The notes beneath the pieces are model-generated. The model was not told where the DNA came from. It made no database searches and worked only from the letters and a program-made list of their open reading frames with translations. Positions 15,998-25,494 of a stretch of DNA of 64,000 bases are shown here, piece by piece (the first letter of the stretch is position 1; every line of letters starts with the position of its first letter). The translations under genes were made by a program, and so were the position numbers. This DNA is from Mycobacterium sp. ENV421 (GTDB lineage Bacteria; Actinomycetota; Actinomycetes; Mycobacteriales; Mycobacteriaceae): contig NZ_PDHO01000004.1 in assembly GCF_002887815.1 (NCBI RefSeq), positions 1 through 64,000 of the forward strand, read 5' to 3'.

Positions 15998-18268
15998 CTA
16001 CCACGCGGTCAACGGCACCCCGATATCGGACAGCTCTTTCGCCCGCCCGAACAGGTGGCCCTGGGCCAGGCCGCAGCCGGCCAGGAATATGGTCTCCGCC
16101 TGGTCGGCGGTTTCGATGCCTTCGGCGATGACGTTGAGACTCAACGCTTCACACAGTCCGATGACCGACCGGTACAGGGTGAGATTGCGCGCGGGGTCGA
16201 CACCCAGAGCGAGGCCGCGATCCAACTTCACGATCTGTACCGGTAATTCGTGCAGATACGTCAGCGAGTTGTAACCGGCGCCGAAATCGTCCAGAGCGAC
16301 TCTGATACCGAGGTCATTCAACCGCCTGATGGCCGCCGCTCCCTCGGCCAGGTCGACGATCGGAACGGTCTCGGTGATCTCCAAAACGAGCCGGGCGGGG
16401 GGCAGCCCGTGCCGAGCGAGCGTGCGGCTGATGATGCCTTCGAATTCCGCGCTGCCGAGGCGCGCCGCACCGATGTTCACGTGGACGTCCACGTCCAGGT
16501 CCGACGCCGCGATCTGCGCGCAGGCCTGATCCAGGACCAACGAATCCAGTTGCGCCCCCAGGCCGTTGGCTTCGGCCAGCGAGACGAACGTCTGCGGAGG
16601 GATCTGCATCCCGCTCGGCGTGGTCCACCGCGCCAGCGCCTCCACCGCGACCGGCGTGCCGTGCGGGAGTGCGACGATGGGCTGATATTTCAGTCGGAAG
16701 CCCTGCGGGACTCCGCCCTTCGCCTGGCGGAGTGCCGTCGGGAAATCCTCCGACACGCTGAACGGCGGCCGGTAGACCACCGCGGTGTCCTTGCCCATTC
16801 GTTTGCCGGTGTACATCGAGATGTCGGCCTGCCGGAGTAGGTCGTCCGACGTCGGCGGCAGACCGTGATGCCCCGGGCTGACGAGCCCCATGCTTGCCCG
16901 TACCCGGATCGACGTCCCGTGCACCGAGAACGGAGTCCGAAGTGCGAGTCGCAGTTGGTCGGCGACGATCTCCGGTGCTCCGACGGCGCCGGCGATCAGG
17001 ATGGCGAACTCGTCTCCCCCGATACGAGCGAGTGTGTCGTCGCGTCCCAGGCAGCTGCGCAGGCGGGCGCTGATCGCGCACAGCAACTCGTCACCGGCCG
17101 CGTGCCCGAACCGGTCGTTGACCTCCTTGAAGTCGTCGATGTCGACGAAGATCAACACAAACGGCCCATCCCGGATCGCGTCGTCCAGCCGCTGCGCCAG
17201 CAGCAACCGGTTGGGCAGATTCGTCAACGCGTCATGATGCGCTTGATGAGCGAGGCGGCGCTTGGCGTCGACGAGCTGCGCGGTCAGCACCCGCTGGATG
17301 CGCATCGCAACCAGATAGCGGGTCGCCACCAGCAACGCCAGGGCGAGATAGGTGGACGCGAAGAACATGTCGATGCCGCGGCCGACGAGTACCTGGAACG
17401 CAAGGAGGGCAGTACTGCCCATGAAGCCCACATAGGGCAAGGTCAGCTGCGCCCAGTTGGTCGGCAGCTCGTTCTCGGGGCGGGGGCGCGGCGGCAGTTC
17501 GAGCAGGCTCCACGCGATCAGCAGCGGCCCGAACACGAACCCGGTGCCGATCCATAGATCCAGGTTCGTCACCTCGACGCTGCGCAGGTAGGCCAACAGC
17601 CGATCAGCGGAGACGAGGGTGATCACCGCAGCCGCGATCAACATGTAGTTGGCCCGCCCCAAGCGGTACGGCGGGTACCACATCGCGAGCAGAACAGCGA
17701 CCATCACCACGACGAGTTCCACGATGGCGATGCCGAAAATGACCGCGGTACTGGTCGATCGCGGTAATGCACTGCTGTCCACAGCCCCTGGCCGGGCCAG
17801 GTAGATGAACTGAGCGAACGACAGTGCGCTGATCAGTCCGTCGAGCAGGGTGGTGAAGATCCGTGGCCACGCCGGCGCTCGGCGGGGCAGGTCGTGGTCG
17901 CGGCCTGCGCGGATCAGCAGGACCATCGCCGCGCAGAAGAAGAACGCGCCGACGAAATAGCCGGCCACGGTCAACCACGGCACGGGCGCATTCCGGTCGG
18001 CGTGCCCTGTCAGCTGCCACAGGAGTTCGGCCCCCAGGAAGATCGCGACCGCGGCGAGCAGGGTCGTCCGCCACCACCGCGACAGCCCGGTCACTCGCGG
18101 GATCACGGCGAGGCCGACCACCAAGGCGGCCACACCCACGATTGCCTCGAGGGTGAATTGCACCCGCAGCGCCGTCGCCACTCCCCACAGGCCGAGCGCA
18201 TTGAACGCTGCCGCGGCGACGACCGCGGCAGACAGCCCGCAACGCAGGCGGCGACTCACAAGCGACAA
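15998..18268 (-). CDS. Membrane GGDEF-EAL protein lacking the I-site arginine
   Basis: A 756-residue protein with a long multi-pass N-terminal region (about ten helices), GGDEF at residues 417-421 and EAL at 543-545, with DDFGAGYN, KLDR and AEGIE motifs downstream. Catalytic residues of both domains are intact. Unlike the neighbouring paralogue, the inhibitory RxxD position reads GRDD: the Arg is replaced by Gly, so allosteric product inhibition is probably weaker. I start at TTG 18268, which has GGAGGGG 6 nt upstream; the frame remains open to 18355. Convergent with the thiolase gene and divergent from the NADH dehydrogenase gene. Confidence 0.9.
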   Translation of the reverse strand: MSLVSRRLRCGLSAAVVAAAAFNALGLWGVATALRVQFTLEAIVGVAALVVGLAVIPRVTGLSRWWRTTLLAAVAIFLGAELLWQLTGHADRNAPVPWLTVAGYFVGAFFFCAAMVLLIRAGRDHDLPRRAPAWPRIFTTLLDGLISALSFAQFIYLARPGAVDSSALPRSTSTAVIFGIAIVELVVVMVAVLLAMWYPPYRLGRANYMLIAAAVITLVSADRLLAYLRSVEVTNLDLWIGTGFVFGPLLIAWSLLELPPRPRPENELPTNWAQLTLPYVGFMGSTALLAFQVLVGRGIDMFFASTYLALALLVATRYLVAMRIQRVLTAQLVDAKRRLAHQAHHDALTNLPNRLLLAQRLDDAIRDGPFVLIFVDIDDFKEVNDRFGHAAGDELLCAISARLRSCLGRDDTLARIGGDEFAILIAGAVGAPEIVADQLRLALRTPFSVHGTSIRVRASMGLVSPGHHGLPPTSDDLLRQADISMYTGKRMGKDTAVVYRPPFSVSEDFPTALRQAKGGVPQGFRLKYQPIVALPHGTPVAVEALARWTTPSGMQIPPQTFVSLAEANGLGAQLDSLVLDQACAQIAASDLDVDVHVNIGAARLGSAEFEGIISRTLARHGLPPARLVLEITETVPIVDLAEGAAAIRRLNDLGIRVALDDFGAGYNSLTYLHELPVQIVKLDRGLALGVDPARNLTLYRSVIGLCEALSLNVIAEGIETADQAETIFLAGCGLAQGHLFGRAKELSDIGVPLTAW

Positions 18269-18443
18269 CGCGCTCCCCTCCAGCCCGCGGCGTCGACCCT
18301 CCACAGCGTGGCAGAATGGCGCGACGGCCGGAGCCGTTATCGCGCAACTGACCACGGTCGGCGTTCGACCGGCAAATCGATCGGGTAGCCCGTATACATC
18401 GCTTTCCGAACCGGCACTTCAACGACAATGAGGTTGATTCGAC

Positions 18444-19817
18444 ATGGGTAGTGGACGCCCCAAAGTGCTCATCATCGGAGGCGGTTTCGGTGGCCTGTTC
18501 TGCGCGCGTCGGCTCGGGCGCCTCGACGTCGACGTGACGTTGCTCGACCGGGCGGCCTGCCATGTCTTCCAGCCGCTGCTCTACCAATGTGCGACAGGGA
18601 CGCTCAGCATCGGGCAGATCAGCCGGTCCCTGCGCGAGGAGTTGGCCCACCACCGCAACGTCACGACGCTGCTGGGCGAGGCCATCCGGCTCGGTGCCGA
18701 CGCGCGCCGGGTCACGGCCCGCCGTCCTGACGAGACGATGTTCGACATCGACTACGACTACCTGGTGATCGCGGCCGGTATGCGGCAGTCCTACTTCGGC
18801 AAGGAGGAATTCGCGGCGTGGGCGCCCGGGATGAAGACCCTCGACGATGCGCTCAGCATCCGGCGCAGAGTTTTCGCGGCGTTCGAGATCGCCGAGACGT
18901 TGCCGCCGGGCCCCGAGCGCGACGAGTGGCTCACCTTCGCGGTCGCCGGCGCCGGACCTACCGGTGTCGAATTGGCCGGGCAGATCAGAGAACTCGCGAC
19001 GCGGGCACTGGCCAAAGAGTTTCACAGCATCGAGCCGGAGGAGGCCCGGGTGCTGTTGTTCGACGGCGGAGAACGCGTACTCAAGAGCTTCGCTCCCGCC
19101 CTCACCGAGCGTGCAACGCGCGAACTCGAGAAGCTGGGCGTCGAAATGCACTTCGGTGTCCACGTCACCGATGTGCGCCGCGGCGGAGTGACCGTGAGTT
19201 CGAAAAGCGGCGGACCCGACAAGGATTACGCGACGCGCACGGTGCTGTGGACGGCCGGCGTCGAGGCGGTGCCCTTCGCCCGCCACGCGGCCGAGGCGCT
19301 GGGCGCCGGCACCGACAGATCGGGCCGCATCGCAGTCGACGCCGACCTGTCGGTGGCGGGGCATTCCACGGTTTTCGTCATCGGCGACCTCGCCGGCCGC
19401 GACGGACTGCCCGGTGTCGCCGAGAACGCCATGCAGGGCGGTCTGCACGTCGCCGCGTGCATCAAGCGTGACCTCGATGCGCGAAGCCGCAAGAGCTTTC
19501 GCTACCGCGACCTCGGGTCCGCGGCCTACATCAGCCGCGGCCATGCCCTGCTACAGGCCGGTCCGATCAAGCTCACCGGTATCGCAGGCTGGCTTGGGTG
19601 GGGCTTCATCCACATCGCATTCCTCACCGGCGTGCGCAACCGATTCAGCACCGTCGCAACGTGGATGGCGTCCATCGCACGGGCCAACCGCAGTGACCGC
19701 ACCTTCATTCTGGGTGGGTCCGGTCACCCCGAGGAGCCGTATACGTGGCAGTCGCCGGTGCACCAGGGCCGCGAAGAGGCGACGCCGACCGACCGTGACG
19801 ATCAGAGCGCCGGGTGA
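18444..19817 (+). CDS. ndh: Type II NADH dehydrogenase (NDH-2)
   Basis: A 457-residue FAD flavoprotein that passes electrons from NADH to menaquinone without pumping protons. The N-terminal FAD motif IIGGGFGG is at residues 10-17, the NAD motif VAGAGPTGVELAG at 167-179, and the second FAD contact VFVIGDLA near 310. The C-terminal region (LTGIAGWLGWGFIHIAFLTGVRNR) is the amphipathic membrane-binding segment of NDH-2. Start ATG at 18444. A strong bidirectional hairpin follows the stop. Actinobacteria usually have one or two ndh paralogues, so the symbol is given with reserve. Confidence 0.85.
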   Translation: MGSGRPKVLIIGGGFGGLFCARRLGRLDVDVTLLDRAACHVFQPLLYQCATGTLSIGQISRSLREELAHHRNVTTLLGEAIRLGADARRVTARRPDETMFDIDYDYLVIAAGMRQSYFGKEEFAAWAPGMKTLDDALSIRRRVFAAFEIAETLPPGPERDEWLTFAVAGAGPTGVELAGQIRELATRALAKEFHSIEPEEARVLLFDGGERVLKSFAPALTERATRELEKLGVEMHFGVHVTDVRRGGVTVSSKSGGPDKDYATRTVLWTAGVEAVPFARHAAEALGAGTDRSGRIAVDADLSVAGHSTVFVIGDLAGRDGLPGVAENAMQGGLHVAACIKRDLDARSRKSFRYRDLGSAAYISRGHALLQAGPIKLTGIAGWLGWGFIHIAFLTGVRNRFSTVATWMASIARANRSDRTFILGGSGHPEEPYTWQSPVHQGREEATPTDRDDQSAG

Positions 19818-19830
19818 GCGTGGCGACAAG

Positions 19831-19875
19831 CCGACGGCCGGACCCAGTCCTCTCGGACTGGCATCCGGCCGTCGG
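19831..19875. terminator. Bidirectional terminator between ndh and cutinase
   Basis: A long inverted repeat: CCGACGGCCGG (19831-19841) pairs with CCGGCCGTCGG (19865-19875), and inside it CCAGTCC pairs with GGACTGG around a 4-nt loop. It sits between two convergent genes, 13 bp after one stop and 9 bp before the other. Confidence 0.8.
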
Positions 19876-19884
19876 TGACGGGGG

Positions 19885-20658
19885 TCAGTTGGCTGCGTCG
19901 ACCTGCGCGGCGGTCTGCACCAGCGTGGCCGCCGGGGCGGGGCCGCCGAGCTTGCTCACCACGAAGTCAGCAGCCTGATCGGCCATCCCGTTGCTCTTGT
20001 AGGAACTGTGGGCGCTGCGGTCCAGCCCGCCCGGGTAGCAGACCGGGTCGCCGGTGGCGCACAGCTGAACGGTCTTTCCCGCGTAGGCGCCGCCGATCGC
20101 GATCGGGGGTGCGCTGCGGTCGGCCAAGCCCAGGAACCAGTCGTCGGGGGTGCCGAACAGCGCCACCGCGGCAACATGGGATGCGACGGACGCGGGCAGC
20201 GGCCCGGAGATGCTGGCGGGCAGCGTGACTCCGGCCGGAACAGTGCTCGACGTGGTGTAGCCGGCCACCGCCGCGCCCTGCGAGTAGCCGCCCAGCACGA
20301 TCTTGGTCGACGGGCATTCCGTCGCGACCGACTGAATCTTGTTGGCCGCATCGGCGACACCGTCGACCGCCTGTCCGAAGTTCAGCGACGCCGGATAGTT
20401 CACGCCGTACGCCTCGACCGTCTTACCCGGCAGCCGCGCGCTCAGCGCGTCGACGAATGCCTGGCCGGTGGCGCCCACGCCGGGTGCCTCGAACGTGCCA
20501 CGCGCGAAGACGACCTCGACTGCGGCGCACGAGTCCTCGGCGGCGTTGGCGGTGGCGGCGGGACCGGCGAACAGACCGGCGACGACGGCGAACGACGCGA
20601 CCGCGGCGAGCGCGCCTGTCTTGGTGGCGTTCTTCATGCGGGCCAGTGGTGTGTTCAT
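19885..20658 (-). CDS. Secreted cutinase family esterase
   Basis: A 257-residue exported serine hydrolase. A signal peptide with basic N-terminus and hydrophobic helix ends near ANAAEDS (cleavage about residue 40). The catalytic triad is visible: Ser126 in GYSQGA, Asp204 in ATGDPVC, and His217. Cysteines are positioned for the usual cutinase disulfides. Mycobacterial cutinase-like proteins act on lipids and esters in the envelope rather than plant cutin. ATG at 20658 has GGGGA 7 nt upstream. The promoter region carries repeats and a CRP-like site. Confidence 0.88.
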   Translation of the reverse strand: MNTPLARMKNATKTGALAAVASFAVVAGLFAGPAATANAAEDSCAAVEVVFARGTFEAPGVGATGQAFVDALSARLPGKTVEAYGVNYPASLNFGQAVDGVADAANKIQSVATECPSTKIVLGGYSQGAAVAGYTTSSTVPAGVTLPASISGPLPASVASHVAAVALFGTPDDWFLGLADRSAPPIAIGGAYAGKTVQLCATGDPVCYPGGLDRSAHSSYKSNGMADQAADFVVSKLGGPAPAATLVQTAAQVDAAN

Positions 20659-20734
20659 CAGATCGTCCCCATCCTCGAGCGGCTTCTGCCTGCTACAAGC
20701 GGGGATCCCCTACCTGCGATTCCGCCGGTGTCAA

Positions 20735-20748
20735 GTGATCTATCTCAC
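20735..20748. promoter_or_regulatory. CRP-like site upstream of the cutinase gene
   Basis: GTGA, 6 bp, TCAC, preceded by A. This matches the core of the CRP/Rv3676 consensus (TGTGA-N6-TCACA) apart from the outermost bases. It lies 77 bp before the cutinase start. Confidence 0.4.
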
Positions 20749-20774
20749 CGGGACAAAACCGGGACGACCGGGAT
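20747..20774. repeat. Three ACCGGGA(C/T) repeats
   Basis: ACCGGGAC at 20747-20754 and 20758-20765 and ACCGGGAT at 20767-20774, spaced 11 and 9 bp. They follow the CRP-like site in the cutinase upstream region. Confidence 0.5.
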
Positions 20775-20803
20775 GGCCTGCGTCGCGCTCGGCGTTGGCA
20801 ATA

Positions 20804-20836
20804 GCTCATCGCCGGCTCATCGCTGGCTCATCGCCG
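20804..20836. repeat. 11-bp tandem repeat, three copies
   Basis: GCTCATCGCCG, GCTCATCGCTG, GCTCATCGCCG in perfect register, with one variable base. It occupies the non-coding space between the cutinase start and the LLM gene stop. Confidence 0.6.
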
Positions 20837-20869
20837 TCCGCGGACTCCGGTGCGATGACCTCTGCGGAC

Positions 20870-21793
20870 CTACGTGTCGTAAGCGCGCAACAGGGCGCGG
20901 GTGCGCGCCCGGCCCTCCGGCGACGCATCGAACGTCGCCGCGACGTACTCGTCGACACCGGCCGCCGCCAGTTCGTCGAGGCGCCCCCGCACCGTCTCCT
21001 CGTCACCGATGATGGCGGCGTCCTGGGGACCGGCGTAGCCCTCGCGATCGAGCATCGCACGGTACGACGGCAGATGACCGTAGACGGCGAACTGTTCGGC
21101 CGCCTGCGTGCGGGCCGCGTCGACGTCGTCGGTGACACTGATCGGCAGCGACGCGGCGACGCGAACCGCATCGGGTCGACCGGCGCCCTCCGCGGCCTCA
21201 CGCAGTGCCGGCCCGACATGCTCGGCCAATGTCTTCGGTCCGGTCATCCACGTGCAGGTTCCCGAGGTCCGTCGGCCGGCGATCTTCAACAGTTGGGGAC
21301 CGAGCGCCGCGATGTAGACCTCGGGCCGGGGCGCCCCGGCGATCATCAGGGCCCCGCGGGTGGTCACCGTCTCCCCTGCCGCGTCGGCGGGCTCACCGGC
21401 CAGCAGGGGCAGCAGCCCGTCGAGGTATTCGTTGAGTCGGCGTACCGGCTTGTCCCACGGGATTCCCCACATCCCTTCGGTGACCGCCTGATGGGTCATC
21501 CCCAGCCCCAGCGTGAATCGGCCGCCCGAGGCGAGACTGAGGGTGAGGGCGCGCTGCGCCATGAGCATCGGATGCACGTTCTGGATCGGCACCACCCCGC
21601 TGGCCACTTCGATGGTGTCGACCTCGTGCAGGGCGATCGCAAGCACCTCGAAAAGATCTGGCTCGTAGGGCAATTGACTCATCCACACCCGCTTGAAGCC
21701 TTCGTCGCGCAGCATTGCCAGGTTGGCGATCGTCGCGTCGATCGGTGAGTCGGTTCCCGATCCGCTGAGTTGGGCGAACATGCTTACCTGCAT
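20870..21793 (-). CDS. LLM-class flavin/F420-dependent oxidoreductase
   Basis: A 307-residue luciferase-like TIM-barrel enzyme. The features MLRDEGFKRVWMSQ, VASGVVPIQNVHPMLMAQRALTLSLASGGRFTLGLGMTH and the C-terminal IIGDEETVRGRLDELAAAGVDEYV are typical of mycobacterial F420-dependent LLM proteins. Substrate unknown. Two GTG codons and one ATG are in series behind AGGAG; the spacing favours the ATG at 21793. The 223-bp gap to the divergent MMPL gene contains no other gene I can support. Confidence 0.83.
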   Translation of the reverse strand: MQVSMFAQLSGSGTDSPIDATIANLAMLRDEGFKRVWMSQLPYEPDLFEVLAIALHEVDTIEVASGVVPIQNVHPMLMAQRALTLSLASGGRFTLGLGMTHQAVTEGMWGIPWDKPVRRLNEYLDGLLPLLAGEPADAAGETVTTRGALMIAGAPRPEVYIAALGPQLLKIAGRRTSGTCTWMTGPKTLAEHVGPALREAAEGAGRPDAVRVAASLPISVTDDVDAARTQAAEQFAVYGHLPSYRAMLDREGYAGPQDAAIIGDEETVRGRLDELAAAGVDEYVAATFDASPEGRARTRALLRAYDT

Positions 21794-22025
21794 CACCACC
21801 ACGCTCCTGTCGCGTCACTGTCCGTCATCGCGCCGGTCCGCTGAGCGACCCGATCCGCACCTCACTCTGCTGCACCCGGGCGCCCCACATCAAGCACGCC
21901 CGATCCGGCTCGGCCAACGGTGACATCTCAGTGACGAACGCGTCAGTTCGGTTCCCCGGGTTGTCGATCTTCCACAAGCTGGTCGGTACATGGTCACCGT
22001 CGGTCAGGAAGCGAGGTAAGCCGCT

Positions 22026-24272
22026 GTGCTGCACCGGATGACCTTGCTGGCTCTGGCAGCACCAGGTCGGATCGTGGCGTGCGCGGTGTTCGTGATGGTC
22101 GCGGCGGGTCTCTTCGGGGCCTCGGCGGCAGGCAATCTCAAGGCGGGCGGCTTCGTCGATCCGGATGCGGAATCCGCGCAGGCAACCCGCATTCTGACCG
22201 ACACGTTCGGCCAGGGCGACATGCAGCTCGTCTTCACCGTCACCGACCCGCAGAACGCCCGAAGCGCGGCCGCTCGCGCCGTCGGGACGGCCATTGCCGA
22301 TCGCGCGAGCAAGGACCCGTCGGTCACAGCGGTGGCCTCCCCGTGGACGGCGCCGTCGGCCGTGTCCGCGTCGCTGATCAGTACCGACGGCCGTTCCGGG
22401 CTGGTTGTGGTGGGTCTTCGTGGCGGCGAGGACGCCGCACCCGGGCACGCGCAGCGTCTGTCCGACGCCGTCGCGGCCAGCCTGGACGGCAAGTACCCGC
22501 AGGTCGACGTGCTGGCGGGCGGCTCGGCGATGGTGTTCTCGCAGATCAATTCTCAGACCCAGCGCGACGTGGTGGTCATGGAGTCGATTGCGATACCCCT
22601 GACGTTCCTGGTGCTGATCTGGGTGTTCCGCGGCGTATGGGCCGCGCTGCTGCCGATCTCGGTCGGCACGTTCTCGATCGTGGGCTCGCTGGCGTTGCTC
22701 CGCGTGATCGCCTCGATCACCGATGTGTCAGTTTTCGCTCTGAGCCTCAGCGCGGCGCTGGGGCTCGCGTTGGCGGTGGACTACACCCTGCTGATCCTCA
22801 GCCGCTACCGCGACGAGATCGCCGCCGGTGCGCAGCCGGACGCTGCCCTGCTCGCCACGATGGCGACGGCGGGGCGGACTGTTCTGTTCTCCGCGCTCAC
22901 CGTGGCGATGTCGATGGCCGCGCTTGCGGTGTTTCCGCTGTACTTCCTGAAGTCGTTCGCCTACGCCGGCGTCGCCACGGTGGCGCTGTGTTCGCTCGCC
23001 GCCATGGTGATCACACCGGCGGCGATCGTCCTGTTGGGCAGCCGGCTGACCGCACGGGACGCCGGCGGCAAACACCGTCGCGCCGACGACCGATTCTGGT
23101 ATCGCACAACGGTATTGATGACGCGACGGGCCGGGATCGTCGCGGTGCTGGGCTCGACCGCGTTACTGACGCTGTGCCTGCCGTTCCTGGACGTCCGCTG
23201 GGGTCTACCCGATGAACGAGTGCTGCCGGCTTCGGCATCGGCTCATCGGGTGGGTGACATGCTGCGCTCCGACTTCACCGAGAACGCCGAAGGCGCGATC
23301 AAGATCGTCGTGCCCGACGCCGCCGGGCTGTCGAGCCAGGACATCGACACCTACGCCTTGGCCGTGTCACAGGTGCGCGGCGTCGCCGAGGTGAGCACCC
23401 CGACGGCCGTCTTCGCCGCCGGGCTGCGCGCGGGTCCGCCGGCGGGAATGGCAGCCGTGCGCGACGGCTCGGCCTTCCTGACGGTCAACACCACCGAGCC
23501 GGCGTTCTCCCCCGCCGCGGTCGACACACTCCGCGGCGTCGAGGCGGTGCCGGGGCCCGGCGGCCGGGACATCTGGTTGACCGGTGCGACGCAGGTCGGC
23601 CAGGACAGTGTGGCCGCGATCACCTCGCGGCTGCCCGTGGTGCTGGGCATCATCGCCGCGGTCATGTTCGCGGTGATGTTCGTCCTGACCGGAAGTGTGG
23701 TGCTGCCGGTCAAGTCATTGATCCTGACGCTGCTGTCGCTGACAGCGTCGTTCGGGGCGCTGGTCTGGGTGTTTCAGGAAGGCCATCTCGGAGCGCTTGG
23801 CACGACGGTCACCGGGACGCTGGTCGCCAACATGCCGATCCTGCTGTTCTGCATCGCGTTCGGGCTGTCGATGGACTACGAGGTGTTCATCGTTGCGCGC
23901 ATCCGTGAGTTCTGGCTGGCCAGCGATCGAAGTCGGCTCGCCAACGACGAAGCCGTGGCGCAGGGGCTTGCTCACACCGGCCGGGTGGTCACTGCCGCCG
24001 CCGCGATCATGACGATCTCGTTCGGCGCGCTGTTCGCGGCCAAGGTGTCCTTCATGCGCATGTTCGGGGTGGGCCTGACCTTGGCGATCGTCCTCGATGC
24101 CACGGTGGTGCGGATGATGCTTCTGCCCGCCTTCATGCACTTGCTGGGCCGGCACAACTGGTGGGCACCGGCCCCGATTGCCCGCTGGCATGCTCGCGTC
24201 GCCGGTCATCAGACGCCGTCGCCGAAGCCGGCGAAAAAAGAACCCATCCATGGCAGCGTCGACTCCGAATGA
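22026..24272 (+). CDS. MMPL/RND family transporter
   Basis: A 748-residue inner-membrane exporter of the MmpL branch of RND permeases. It has an N-terminal helix, a periplasmic loop, a helix bundle with the proton-relay signature ALGLALAVDYTLLILSRYRDE, a second loop, and a second bundle with FGLSMDYEVFIVARIRE; the two Asp-Tyr pairs mark the internal duplication. The size is that of compact MmpL11/13-like or YdfJ-like members rather than the ~1,000-residue ones. GTG start at 22026 behind GAGG; an ATG at 22038 is possible. It is the first gene of a run with isoprenoid genes spaced 36-38 bp apart and probably exports their product. Confidence 0.88.
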   Translation: MLHRMTLLALAAPGRIVACAVFVMVAAGLFGASAAGNLKAGGFVDPDAESAQATRILTDTFGQGDMQLVFTVTDPQNARSAAARAVGTAIADRASKDPSVTAVASPWTAPSAVSASLISTDGRSGLVVVGLRGGEDAAPGHAQRLSDAVAASLDGKYPQVDVLAGGSAMVFSQINSQTQRDVVVMESIAIPLTFLVLIWVFRGVWAALLPISVGTFSIVGSLALLRVIASITDVSVFALSLSAALGLALAVDYTLLILSRYRDEIAAGAQPDAALLATMATAGRTVLFSALTVAMSMAALAVFPLYFLKSFAYAGVATVALCSLAAMVITPAAIVLLGSRLTARDAGGKHRRADDRFWYRTTVLMTRRAGIVAVLGSTALLTLCLPFLDVRWGLPDERVLPASASAHRVGDMLRSDFTENAEGAIKIVVPDAAGLSSQDIDTYALAVSQVRGVAEVSTPTAVFAAGLRAGPPAGMAAVRDGSAFLTVNTTEPAFSPAAVDTLRGVEAVPGPGGRDIWLTGATQVGQDSVAAITSRLPVVLGIIAAVMFAVMFVLTGSVVLPVKSLILTLLSLTASFGALVWVFQEGHLGALGTTVTGTLVANMPILLFCIAFGLSMDYEVFIVARIREFWLASDRSRLANDEAVAQGLAHTGRVVTAAAAIMTISFGALFAAKVSFMRMFGVGLTLAIVLDATVVRMMLLPAFMHLLGRHNWWAPAPIARWHARVAGHQTPSPKPAKKEPIHGSVDSE

Positions 24273-24309
24273 TGGATGCCATCGTTTGCCTCAGGAAGGA
24301 GTTGGGCCG

Positions 24310-25458
24310 TTGACCAGCGGTGACAGAGCCGGCACACCACTGATGACGCACGTCATCGGGCCAGCGGGTGCGCAGCACACGTCCGTCAGCCCGCTTTCGC
24401 CCGAGTCGACCCGCTTGCTCGATGACATACGCGCCGCGGCGCGCGCCCACGTCGGCGACTTCGTACGGACCGAATGTGTGCCCCGGCTGGCGCACTCGGG
24501 GGTCGACATCGCCGGTGAGGTGCTGGCCGACTTCGTGGACGGCGGCAAGTATCTGCGCTCGACGTTCATGTATTTGGGCTGGTTGTCGGGTGCCGAGGCC
24601 AGCGAGGCCGCAGTGCGGGCGTCGGCCAGCCTGGAAATGCTCCACGCATTCGCGCTGATCCAGGATGACGTGATGGACGGTTCGGTGATGCGCCGGGCCA
24701 AGCCCTCGGTCCACGTCCGGTTGCGGCAATGGCATCGCGACCGTTCCCTCGCCGGGCCCGCCGACCGTTTCGGCGAGTCGGCGGCGACCCTGCTGGCCGA
24801 CCTGTGCCTGGTGTGGGCCGAGCAGATGCTGCGGCGCAGCGGCGTCGACGCCGACGCCCTGGCCCGGGTATGGCCGCGCTACGACGACATGCGGGTGGAG
24901 CTGGCCGTCGGTCAGTTCGCCGACCTGGTGGGCGGTTCCGGCGGCCTGCCGACCTTGGACGCCGTGCTCGACATGCTTCGCCGCAAATCAGGGAACTACA
25001 CCGTGCGGCGACCCCTGGAACTCGGCGCGGCGATGGCCGGGTGCGACTCCGCGGTCCTCGAAGCCCTCTCGGGATACGGCGCGGCGATCGGCGAAGCCTT
25101 CCAGCTGCGCGACGACGTGCTGGGCGTCTTCGGATCGCCTGAGGTGACCGGCAAATCGGCGTGCACCGACATGGAGTCCCGCAAAGCGACCAGTGTGCTG
25201 GTGGCCGCCCACGAACTGGCTGACCCACGGGTGCGATCGGAGCTCGACGAGCTTCGAGCTCTCCCGGAACTCGACGACGATGCCGTCGAGCGCTGGCGCG
25301 CATTGGTGCGCGCCAGCGGCGCCGTGGAGTGGGTCGAGGACCGGATTCTTCAGTTGCGCAGCCGCGCGCTGAATCTGCTTGACGGAGTTCAGATTCCAAG
25401 TCAGCCGCGCAGCGCGCTGACCGGCATGGCACATGCGTGCACGGTGCGGGTGGCCTGA
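24310..25458 (+). CDS. crtE: Polyprenyl (geranylgeranyl) diphosphate synthase
   Basis: A 382-residue trans-prenyltransferase. The first aspartate-rich motif DDVMD is at residues 119-123; the second is DDVLG at 268-272, with Gly in place of the final Asp, as is usual in actinobacterial IdsA/CrtE-type GGPP synthases. It condenses IPP with allylic diphosphates, most likely to GGPP for the adjacent phytoene synthase. I start at TTG 24310 because AGGAG lies 8 nt upstream; the frame is open further back into the MMPL gene. The chain length of the product cannot be read with certainty. Confidence 0.82.
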   Translation: MTSGDRAGTPLMTHVIGPAGAQHTSVSPLSPESTRLLDDIRAAARAHVGDFVRTECVPRLAHSGVDIAGEVLADFVDGGKYLRSTFMYLGWLSGAEASEAAVRASASLEMLHAFALIQDDVMDGSVMRRAKPSVHVRLRQWHRDRSLAGPADRFGESAATLLADLCLVWAEQMLRRSGVDADALARVWPRYDDMRVELAVGQFADLVGGSGGLPTLDAVLDMLRRKSGNYTVRRPLELGAAMAGCDSAVLEALSGYGAAIGEAFQLRDDVLGVFGSPEVTGKSACTDMESRKATSVLVAAHELADPRVRSELDELRALPELDDDAVERWRALVRASGAVEWVEDRILQLRSRALNLLDGVQIPSQPRSALTGMAHACTVRVA

Positions 25459-25494
25459 TGTACGACGACCGACCGAAGCCGCGGTGAGACGCCC

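Noticed and set aside
21824..21926. A 33-codon ORF upstream of the LLM gene
   Set aside because: No ribosome binding site or leaderless hexamer and no recognisable composition; most likely chance.
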